Shown here: piece after piece, positions 23,413-34,055 of the stretch
Layout: each line of letters begins with the position of its first letter
Numbering within the stretch: the stretch's first letter is position 1
NCBI GenBank assembly: GCA_011009095.1
Contig: VTPC01000420.1
Span: forward strand, 1-64,000
From: Ignelater luminosus
Lineage: Eukaryota > Arthropoda > Insecta > Coleoptera > Elateridae
DNA: 64,000 bases
Reading direction: 5' to 3'
Made by a program: the position numbers and the translations under genes
The notes under the pieces: generated by a model
The model's input: the letters and a program-made list of their open reading frames with translations, nothing else
Database searches by the model: none
What the model was told of the DNA's origin: nothing

Positions 23413-26400
23413 TTTGCGCGGTTCAATGGAAAATCTTATCGGTAATAGAAAAAAAATCAAAGTTGAAAATAAATCAGATCTGGAAATGAAGATGTAGCTA
23501 CATATTTAAATAAACTTAATTACTTAAAATACCATAAAAAACGCTGCAATTAAAGGATTAACAAATCAAGTGAGAAATGAAGGAATTATATATTTCTCAA
23601 TTTATACGTGCAATTAACATACCAGGTACGTCAGAATATTGTAACTGCAGCAACCTAACAATTTTTAATTAAAATTAGAATAAACCTAACTCTTCAACAT
23701 TTTAAAACAATGTACAAAACGGTAAGAACAAAACGGGATTTAATCAGAAATATACGAAAAACAGAACGTTTCACTCTTTCCGGAAAGTGAACTACCTATA
23801 ACTTTTTAAAAAGGGTGAATGAGACCAATACATTTTAATCAATATCTATGCTGCATTAGTTTAAAGGTTTGGATATTACTATTAACAGTAATGAACAATT
23901 GAACAGTACTGATGCGCGTTTTGACAAAGTACGTCACAATCCATCTACCGTGGGTTTCGAAAGTTGAAGGTTACAATTGTGTTTTTACATCAAACATTTA
24001 TACCTTTTGGAGTTTGAAATACTTTAAACAATTTTAATTTTTTATTTTGCAATTAATGCGAAGATAGTTCAGTTGGCCTATAGGCATATTGATATTAGGC
24101 TGCTTCTACCAGGAACGGTAGACTATGTGATAATTCATATTCTGGGTCGTGTTAAATGAGCATGTACTCTATACGAGACAACTACAATGCAATAACTCTT
24201 GAACTGAATTACAAAAATATTGCTAAAATCAGTTTCAAGTTTCCGCATACAGGGTGCTCCCTGTCAGTCGAACGTAAAGTAGTCAGAGAATAATGAGACA
24301 AGGATGAAACTTTTTGCATGATTACTACCGTAGTATGTTACTTACCTTCAAATGAATTTTCGTCGCCAATGCCACCATTTTTATATTACTACAACTATAT
24401 TATTAAATACTGCTTTATGATACTTTCATGCCTCATAGCTCTTTTAATATCGAGCCTCCCCCGTACGTTAAACACTGTCGGTTTATTTTATTTTAGATTC
24501 TGACTCTAATGATATTTTTTTCTACTAAAGATAGTCAGCTGTCATGAAAATTGAATTTTAGAACTTCCAGTCATTTCTACAAAATATAATTAGTTTTAAC
24601 TTATTAGCATTTGTGGAACCTCGTTAATTTTATTGCATGTACCGCACACCTCAGAAACTAAATGAACAATCTACTACATAGCATGTAATTACCAACTTCT
24701 ACCATAATAAATTTTTTGGACAAGCTTTTGATTATCTTTTATTAAACCGTTAATTCCATTTTACATTTTAAGTTTTTAATTGCAACTTGTCTCTTATCGA
24801 ACGAAGTTTTGAATTCAATTTTAATTTGTGTCAGTTCTAGTTTCAACAAACCTTTTCATTTTTCACTTCCTAAATTGATGAATGGTTCACAATTTGTATT
24901 CAACTTTCTTGAATAACTTCAATTACATTTTCAATTCCTCAATGAAAACCTATTTTAAATCATATAATTACGTCTTTTTTGTTAGGAAATGCCAGTAAAA
25001 TGGAAACGTCTGAATTTATATATTTGGTTAAAGTAAATTGAGTTTCAGGAAATTAAAGATTGTTCTCGTGTGTTCCTCTTGTGTTGCAGTTCCCATTCAA
25101 TTACACAATGAAGTTGTAAAAAAAATCAAATTAAAATCAGATTCGGAATAAAATCGTATTAAGACGCAATTCTACCTAATTTAAGTGTTACATCTTTCTA
25201 GGGTTTCTGGAAATTGAAATATCTTTGAAAGAGCTTCAGGCCTTCTTTAATTCTGGAGATATAAATAACGACTCTTTGAAAACGAAGATTGGTTTCGCAC
25301 CAATGGCGTCTTCGCACAATAAATCCCACTGATTGTAACCATATATTCCAGGATAAGTTGAAAATATAATGCTTGTTTGTGTCGATTATTTTTACCAAAC
25401 AAAGAAAAAGCTTCTTTGTATCGTTTGCTTTTGTTACATGATATGAATGCAAATCTCTGGCAGCTTACTTTCTGTATGATGTTTATTGTTTGCGAGATAT
25501 GCCATTACTATTTTCTGCAATTGAATGCGAATGAGCACCGAAACGGAATAAATGCATAGATAATTGAAGTTTTATTTGCAACTGAGCATGTAAGCAATTT
25601 ATAAAATTGTATTCATTTGTCGAAGAGGCAGTTATTACTATCAATTACGTTATTGTGTTTTCTGAATATGAATAGTCAAAACAATTTATTTCAGGGGAGC
25701 AATTTGTTACTAACGATTGTTATTCTTTTGGTTTCGATATTATTTGTTTACCTTCTTTGATATACCGATAAGAATCTTTTTATTGTGAAATGCGCAGTTA
25801 ATACTTTCTGGCAATTTTTACTTGCACTTTTAGTAATCAAGTATTTAAGCTGAGTATTTATGTTTACTTTAAATAAATATTTGATTACTAAATATATCAC
25901 GCATTTTATACCATGCACTGATAATTCTAATAATTAAATAAAAACAAAACAAAAAATATATTCTCAAATCGAAATTGAAGCGTGGGTGTTTGTAACAACA
26001 AGAGATATCTAAAGGAAATTACACCTATAAAGTTATAACATTTATGTAAAAGATATCAAGACTTATAATTCAAGTAAATGTAAATTATAATTTCCTGGCC
26101 AGCCAGCGTTTTCTTATTTAAACAAAGAAAACTAAAGGAAAGATTCCCGTTATTTAATCCCCTAAAAGCATCTCAACTGTTTAGAATAACCAAGAAATCT
26201 TTTGTTTATTTATACAGATTTATTTTCTCCAAGACAAACACTCCCTATACTCTAAAAATTTCCAGACCATATAAAACCTTAAACCTAGAACTATTGGAAA
26301 GTATATAAACAGGCTGCCAATTGCCAATGCTGGCATCGACACAGAGAGTATTCCGAAATAAACAATCTTTCTCACTACCTTCCTGTTTAGTGAGACGACC

Positions 26401-26490
26401 GTAGGGATACCGTAAATGTCTTTAGAAATCAAATGATGTCAATTTTGAATCAAAAGTAACATACTGTTTGATGTTGCATAAATTCTTAAA
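23413..26490. other. A+T-rich non-coding stretch, no gene recognised
   Basis: No supported gene. Noted: ACAGGGTGCTCC at about 24249, a word often seen at insect transposon tips, but with no partner found. A minus-strand frame (26220-26432) has a long hydrophobic segment; it is treated under findings. Confidence 0.45.
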
Positions 26491-27158
26491 ATAAATTCGT
26501 GCAATGGTTTGTTCCCACACACTGACGCTAGAACATCTTCATCTTCATACAATTTTTGTGACTTTTAGTTTTTCTCCAACTAACATAAACTTGGAGAATC
26601 AAGGAAACCCAGATAGTCCAGTCCACGAACGCTCAAAAAAGGCTTCTAGACGGCATCTGAAACACAGAGTTTTTGACTTTTGGGATGTGTTGGGTGTGCT
26701 AGGGGATGATTGTATCAAAAGTCCTCAGCCCACGAGGTCGGGAACGCGCACGCGCACAGCAAAATATGTCTTTTTGTTTGGTTTTTCGCTTATATTTCAC
26801 AAACGGCTGGTCCTAACAAAAAAGTAACTATATACAAAATTGTAGCTGCCTACATTGCTTACAAACTTCACTCTATAATTGTTTTTCTATCTGTGATAGT
26901 CTTCGAGATATTCAAATTTGAGAATCGTACTTTTTTCAAAAATAAAATCTTACACCACGATTTTTGACAAACTTTGTTTTATAATTTGAAAAGCGTTATA
27001 TTAGAGTCAAGTGCTCCGAGATAAAGTAGAACAATAAGTTCTCATTAAAATGCATACATGCTCGTATATGCACCTATATAGATACATAAGGTACATTTTA
27101 CACATTGTACTTGTACTTGTAAGTAAATATTTACTCTACATGTTTAGTTGCGAATAAC
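26491..27158. repeat. Repeat-like interval, unclassified
   Basis: This holds a plus-strand open frame of 107 codons (26504-26827) with no recognisable family, a CpG-bearing patch with GCGCACGCGCAC at about 26747, and then sequence of the type 'ACAAACGGCTGGTCCTAACAAAAAAG ... GATAGTCTTCGAGATATTCAA', a style familiar from dispersed arthropod repeats. No ends, transposase or reverse transcriptase could be found. Confidence 0.3.
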
Positions 27159-27162
27159 GTAT

Positions 27163-29190
27163 TGTAACGTGCCCTTGCGTTACAAATAAGAATTTAAAAG
27201 AAACTAGGATTCTTTTGTTCTAGGCTGGCTGAGCTCAAAGAGTGGCCTTGGGCGTGGATTTAATGATGATTATACCACAATAAAAACACAACAAAAATGT
27301 AACGTACAAATATATTTCACTCAAATATTGACAACTTATAAACAAACACAAAAATTGGGCGCTTCTTGTCTCAGAAAAAAACCTTATAAAAATTTCAATC
27401 TTAACAAAAATTTATATCTAATTTATTTCGCAATAAACAGTTTCTATAAATTGACTTGATCAGAAAATTTTATTAAACACACAAAATTATACTAACAGGA
27501 AAAATAAGTCTAAAGAAAATTATTGTTAAAATATGTTTTTTTGTTTTTATACAATCTACAACAAAAACCCCTTGAAGTTATTCAGAAGCAAAATATTAAA
27601 TATTTAATTTTATAAAATTTTTAATTGCAATTAAAAATAATTCAAGGTGAAGCCAGATTTATAGCAAATATTGTTATCAAGCCTGTCCACTCAATTTGCT
27701 TATCGATTCTGCATACAAATGCAAAGTAAAACATTAAAGTTCCTCAAAATATTAAAAAGGATTTGAAATAAGCAAAATTTAATATGAAAGATAATTTATA
27801 CTGTAATTACAAACAAAAGCATAACTGAAGCAGACAAAAAAATTAGTGAAACCTGTAATCTATTTAATTTATATGTATAAATTTCTTTAAATTCAATTTG
27901 TGTGCTACAAAAAAATTAAAAACTGACAAGCTAAATAACTTACAAAGAAATTAGAACACCCAACTATGTCGGATACAAAATTGAAAAAAATTAAAATTCC
28001 TTACCAGAACATCTTCATGTTGTTTCCGATCGGAATCTGATGAAGGTGCGAACCCTAAAGAAAAGCAATTTGATACACAAAAATCCAATTTAGATCCGAA
28101 ACGGAATACTTAAAAAAAATTTAATCAAAATTACGGTAAATGTGTAGTCAAACACAGATTTACTAACAAAATTTGTTGAACAAAAAGGAAAAAATTTAAA
28201 GACTTGTAATTACAAATTAGGTTTCGAGTGATAAGCCAGATTTATATATCTGGATCCGATTGTCTTCTTTACTTCTGTTTTAAGCAATTTAAATTTAAAA
28301 AGAACCAAGGAAAATTATTTGTTTCGAAGTTACAAAATTTGAAAGGTGAGATAAAGCACTAATTCATCCCAAGGACGCACGCGGAATAGAACATCTCCGA
28401 TCTGGAAGAACTGCAGAATCGGAACGCCTAGTTTAGCCAATTAAACCTCATAAACAATGAAGAAGACTTTTAATTTCCAGGATGGTTTCGCAGAAAATAA
28501 AGAAAATGGAGACCAAGAACGTCAATCAGCATTAATGGAAATAGGAAATACAAAAAAATAGAAAACTTACCCCATTAGGGTTTTTGTTCACTAACTCGAA
28601 ACCAAATTCAAAGAAAACAAGAATTTAGCGCGTAACTTGAACGTTGGTCGCTTCTCGTCTGCCGCAAGCCGATTCCCTGCGTTCCCCAAAAGTCGAGTCA
28701 ACCGGTTCATATGTTCCACGCTCAATGCAGGAAGAAAATTAAGCAAAGCTTAAACGATAATAAGATCCTATCCAGGGCTTCAATAAAGAAATCTGATTAG
28801 AAGAAGTAATGAGAAACTCAAGGAAAAAAGAAACCCGCAAGATAACCGTAATATTAACCTTCAAGCGGATAAAAGAATCATCATCCAAACCCGAAAGAAC
28901 ATCTATTCACAACCCTTCTAATCCAGAAATTCTAGAATATAATAGAACAGTTAAATTTCCACTGCGGAGAATTAAACTTTAATATTTGCAATAAATATAC
29001 TCAGCGTTTCACCTGCCTTAGGAATTAAAAATTTGTGAAATTTTAATTTAAAGCAAGAGTAATGCAACCCTGCACTAATAATATGCCTAACCCTTCATTC
29101 CTAAGAACAAACCAAGGAAACACCGGAACACCCAAAAGCGTAAGCAACCAAATCTTATGTAACGGGCAAGAACAACAAATGACCGTTACA
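27163..29190 (-). mobile_element. 2.0-kb element with TGTAACG...CGTTACA ends
   Basis: The left end is TGTAACGTGCCCTTGCGTTACA (27163-27184). The right end is a 33-base segment (29158-29190) that begins TGTAACGGGCAAGAAC and ends GACCGTTACA. Each end is itself a small TGTAACG/CGTTACA inverted pair, and the two ends are inverted copies of one another. GTAT flanks both sides (27159-27162 and 29191-29194). TG...CA tips plus a 4-base duplication fit a solo LTR of a gypsy-type retrotransposon, though 2 kb is long. A DNA transposon with terminal inverted repeats and 4-base duplications is the alternative. On the minus strand the sequence has good splice signals: donor at 28570, acceptor at 28055 and donor at 28004, defining a 50-base exon (28005-28054). 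No transposase or polymerase motif was found. Confidence 0.6.
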
Positions 29191-29194
29191 GTAT

Positions 29195-32100
29195 ATGGGT
29201 TTCATTACAATATCATGATTCTGACATACAATGACACCTCCTTCCTTACTTCAGAAATTTTGTGTCTTGGATGCCGTCTAGAAACCTCATTTTGACTGGA
29301 CTAAGAACCGACTTAACTTTCCGAGAACAGGATTTACTCTCTTGTCGCATTACCCGTTGAAACGAAAGGTCTTGACTTTACCCGAAGTTTAGTGGAAACT
29401 GAAATCCCTACTAGCAAGTTTGAATGTGCTACACTTTAAGATACTTCAGTACGTAATTGCATAACCTTACTTTGAAATACATACTGCGCGCTATTGCATC
29501 AGTCGAATATTTAAAAAGCATCAGATTAAAACCTTCCAATGCATCAGTTTACACGTTTACATCCGGCTAGATTCTCTAAAAAAGCCATTGAGTTGTTTAC
29601 TCTACTTGGGTTGGTTTGTCTAGAATTATTAATCTCAAGAGTCAAAGAAATGAATAACAAATCTAACTAAACGATAAAAGTATTGTTTTAATAATATAGA
29701 AAGGTAAGTATCAATCTATAAATGTGCAATTCTACAGCATTGTATTTAAAAATTTAAATTCATATAATACCACCTTTTATCCCGGACGTCTCGAAATCAA
29801 TCATTTCTTAGCCAAATTGTTCCACGGCTGCTAACCACGTTGTCGCTAGCCATTTTATGATGAAAGATATGCTATTATGCTGGATTTATCACGCAAGTAT
29901 ATTTCCGTGGTTTTCCTGGTTCGTAATGCAATGTTTCCAGTACCAATCGATACTGGACAGATAAAATAGTTTTTAAAATCAAGGTAGAAAGTGTTTAATG
30001 TTGAGTCCACAAGAGCTTTTTATGAGTGTTGTTGTCATCATTGATGTTTTCTGTGCCTTGCCTTACAGTATCTAACAATGATCTTGCTTTCTTCTTTTGA
30101 AGATCGGTTTAGATTCGTTTGTCCCTTTCTTCAAATAGTAATTGTTAATATTTAGATTTTAGACTATAGTTGCTGAGCATTATAATCTAAACTCTAAGAT
30201 TTAAGAGTTTTAAAAGATTAGAGTACTATAAATAAGACATTTAAAATATGTGATAAAACAGTGCGATCACGAGAATCTAAAGGTATAATATTTATCTTTA
30301 TTGATACTTTTATCTATTGAGTATAGAATTTGCTTAGGTGTATCATTACAAATATTCCCTCTTTATTGTACTGAAATTGCATTGGGCAACAAAGCAAGTA
30401 CATGATGGCTTGTTGTTTATATCACACTATCGGAAATCTTTCCACTTTTTGAAGGAAAAATGGTTATTTCGTAATAGATTAGATTAGAAACAATAAGTTT
30501 TTAGAGGCTTTTACTTATTCCAAAAAGGCCAATTTTAAAAACTTTTTACCATCCTCCGAAGATGTCTACATTACAACCCAACTTGAATTTCTCTGAGATT
30601 TTTTATTTTTGAAATCAGAAACAGTAGTACTAAAAACAAATAACAATGAGAAATATACAAGATTTTTAAAACTTTTAAGAAGTTCTAAAAATAATATTAA
30701 AATTGTTCGAAAAAAAATAAAGAACGTAAGAGAAATCAATACACGCAACTTTCGTTTACTATGCTGCAAATGAAGGAGGTTTATTATTATATTTGAAATC
30801 AAACTTGAATCCTTTCAACACTTTTTCTGACTTTTACACAAAATAGTAACAATGAGTTCTAATGAAACCCATCCGTAGAATATTGTCAATTGTTTTGCAT
30901 CTTCCTTACTTGATTTGGTTTTGAAGACCCTTCGTCCTACACAGTAAAATAAATACAAAAAAAGTCCACGAGGAAATGTCTTAATCATCGAAATCTAATC
31001 TACTCTACTATAAGAAACAACAATTGGAAGTATCAGAATTCATGCAAATGAGCATATTTATTCAGTTATGTACATTCAACAACTATACTGTTTCAATTTT
31101 TTTGACTTAAATGTCAACGAAGAAGTGAAAAATTATTTATAAATAAATGTTTTGATAAGCATTTAAAAATATATTTGTCTACCCGGTGGTATCTACTTTA
31201 CGACGTTATTGGATTATTCTACCTTAGTACGAAATGATCGAGTAAATCCTTCGAATTGGGGTTAAAAGCGATGGAATAGAAAGCTCAACGCCCAAGTTAA
31301 TCAAACCACTAGAAGGACGGAGGAGATTGCAAATTAATCATTGAACGACGGAGAATCTTTTTTATTTCAAGTTCTGTGAGTGCATTAAGTAGGTCGTCAT
31401 CAGTTCAAACGAAGCTTTTATTGACGAGCAGTATTTGACAAGAAAATCTTATTGATTCCAAATTCAAATAAGAAAAACTTAAAAAAAACTGATGCTAGAC
31501 TTAACGTACAGAGCTTGATTAACTGACTAATATTAATTAAAGTTCTAAATTAACTTACCAGTAAATTTTTAATCCTTTAACATAAATACAACAAGTTCCC
31601 GTCATTTGCAGCTACTCCTACTCGCAGCTTATAATTTTATTGCCAGCGGTTAATTTCGGAAATTCTCTACTGAATATTATACTAGGAGATATGATTTTAA
31701 ATGAATAATTCCGCATAAAGTTGAACGGACTTCATCGTGTGAATCCAACCATGGTGACAGCCATAAAAACTGTACAGTTGCACACGTTCACTGTAAATTC
31801 CTGAAAATTACTGGAAACCCACACATGTAAATTAATTCCACTCTAAGAGAGCTACAGATATAACGAGCAAACAAATAAAAGATTTGAATAAATATGACAG
31901 CGTGCATGAATTTTTATTTTTGTAAAAAATAATACATTCCTGCGTGTTTCCTCGATAGAAGAAAAACACTGTAGGGTTTCTATCTTCGTTGGAGATTTCA
32001 CAAAGAATTTATTATAACAGTTAATAACTTATTCATCAAATGTCTGTTACTTAAAATAAAAAAAAGAAGTCTGTGTATTTAAATTCTTCTAATTAAAGAT

Positions 32101-32955
32101 ACGAGTTGTATCATAACTTGGAGACTTTTCATAAGAGGCTGTATTATGTAGAAGTATTGTAGCATAACATCATCTTTAGTGTCGTAGTGATGGAAGTCCT
32201 TATTTTTGATAAAAGCAAGTTTATTGTTAAATACATAAAGTGCTGCTTTATAGTATATTAGTGTAGATGGTAACATTAACATGTTGTAGTGTCCCACGCT
32301 TTTCAACATTCTTGAAAGTTAAGATTTCTAAGAATATTCACTTTTACGAATGACGTTGCGCCCTAAACCTTTACGGAAAAAAGGTCTCGCCTTTTGTTAG
32401 TTAATTCCTTTTAAACTACCGTAAATTTCTTTGAAAATATTTTAAACGTTTGCACATTATACATTTTCGCAGAATAAAGAATATCGCTTTTTTCAGTTAA
32501 GTGATTCTTTTTAAATTACCTTCAGTATTTCTTTGAACATATATTGTAAAGTTAAGAATTTTGCTTTTGTTTAATTCATCTTAAAGGACGTACCACAAAA
32601 TTTCTGCTGGAGATTTTTAGTACATCATTATTATCTTTTTCTACGAAGACCTACAGAACCCCGCTCTTTGTATGTACTAGTAATATAAAAAGTTTTTCAG
32701 TATTTTACAGGACATCAGTTTAGTTTCTTTACGGTTCCTCGGCAGTTGTCAAAGCTTGTTTACTCTTGTTAACCTATTTGTAAAGTGGTAATAAATAACA
32801 GTAAACTAAATGTTCAAATAGTTTACCGTTGACTACTACACAATAACCTAGGCAATCATGAAATTGTAGGTGTCACAAAATTTTATTTTATTAGATTTTT
32901 TTAAATCTTTGTGTAATTCTATTTTGTTAAAATAAAAGTCTATTATCTACCCAAC
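29195..32955. other. A+T-rich non-coding stretch, no gene recognised
   Basis: A slightly G+C-richer patch at 29280-29420 follows the 2-kb element; I cannot assign it. The rest is A+T-rich with short frames (30566-30802 and 32079-32309, both minus) without motifs. Confidence 0.5.
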
Positions 32956-32959
32956 CAAC

Positions 32960-33948
32960 ATATTACCAAAGCTTTTCTTGAAAACATTATGGAAAGCAGA
33001 AATTTAAATAAATTTACATATACAGACTATTTCCCTATGGTGTAGAACCAAATGCATTACCCTGTATAGAGAGATATTAACGGCTTAATATCAAGCATTG
33101 ATCTAATTTGGAATAACAAGTAAGATTTGCCTAATCCAACTAAAATACTTGTCCATACAGAAACAGGAAGTTTACATAAATGTTGTCTAATGGCTTTATC
33201 ATTGCGAGCTTTGCCAAAATAGAAACATTTGATCTTTTCTTCTTTTAACAATAACCTGTTTCTAAAGCACCAAGTTCTAGACTCGTTTACAACACGTTTT
33301 ACTGAATTACAAGACCCGGTTGCATAAATCAAATAATCAAGCTAATCATGCGATTAACCAATCAAACGTTGAAGTATTCAAATATAGATTGAAAATTGTC
33401 CAATCAGATCCACTAATCCTGTGATCATCTTAATCATATCCTTGGCACTATAAGAAAAAACATTAAAATCAATGATTGATTTATAATCACGTGCTTACAA
33501 GGTTAAACCAACCTTATAGTTCCTATAATGATTTAATGTAAATCTTTGATAATATCTATCATACAATATTTTGTGTTTAACTATCAACTAAATAAATTGA
33601 ATCGGTTTTCAGTATATGCAACTGGGTCTTAGTGTACTAGGACTATTTTCTGTTACTATAATGAATGTGTCATTCGCAAAGTTGATCACAGTTTCAGATT
33701 GTATGTAATAAGTCAAGCCATTAATAGAAAATGAAGACTAAATGAGCAAGAATCAAAGTCTCTGCAGCTCTCAGATTAATGGTATATCTGTTGAACTGGG
33801 AAGATTCAACTTTAACTGCCAAACTTTTGTCGGCGAGAGAAGGTTTCAGCCATTGTACCTCTTATACCAAGACTGCAATGCTTTCGTTCCATTATTCTGG
33901 CATCTACGATATCACAAGCTTGGGTTAAATCGAAAAATAGTGCTCAAT
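32960..33948 (-). pseudogene. Non-LTR reverse transcriptase fragment, split by a MITE
   Basis: On the minus strand the upstream part (33948 to about 33631) reads ALFFDLTQACDIVDARIM and then SLGIRGTMAETFSRRQKF, matching the motif A/B region of non-LTR reverse transcriptases (F-x-DL-x-KAFD-x-VDH, then GIRG). It then reads VINFANDTFIIV in place of the catalytic FADDT (codons 33666-33680). After the inserted MITE, the downstream part (33310-32960) gives SVKRVVNESRTWCFRNRLLL, EEKIKCFYFGKARND, IRSMLDIKPLISLYTG and VNLFKF. That is the thumb region of jockey/CR1-like elements (W-x-x-x-N-x-L-x-L-N-x-x-KT, then LR-x-L, then LY-x-G). The first catalytic Asp of the FADD box is Asn, and several stops and frameshifts are present. 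The 5' side ends abruptly at a mariner-type terminus at 33951. Confidence 0.8.
33311..33630. mobile_element. 320-bp MITE inserted in the reverse transcriptase relic
   Basis: The left tip is AAGACCCGGTTGCATAAATC and the right tip, on the opposite strand, AAGACCCAGTTGCATATACT. They match at 17 of the first 20 positions. The interior is A+T-rich and non-coding. The element separates the FADDT and thumb segments of one non-LTR retrotransposon, which independently fixes its borders. I saw no clear target duplication. ACCCGGTTGCATAAA-type tips recur in insect MITEs, so it is probably a dispersed family. Confidence 0.75.
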
Positions 33949-33950
33949 AT

Positions 33951-34055
33951 ATTAGGGTGGTTTGATAAGTGTTTAGGCTGACCATGAAGATGGCGCCACA
34001 GATCGAAATCAAGCAAACTTGACGTTCTCTCGCGTACGCAAAAGCATTAAATGAA
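33951..34055 (+). mobile_element. mariner-type terminus remnant
   Basis: TTAGGGTGGTTTGATAAGTG follows a TA dinucleotide and is followed by TTTAGGCTGACCATGAAGATGGCGCC. This has the form of a mariner inverted repeat (GGTGG, then GATAAGT) and leader. It abuts the point where reverse transcriptase similarity stops. I could not find the opposite end or a transposase, so only one terminus appears to survive. The right border given is arbitrary. Confidence 0.4.

Noticed and set aside
24245..24262. Transposon-tip-like word ACAGGGTGCTCC
   Set aside because: No inverted partner or target duplication was found nearby.
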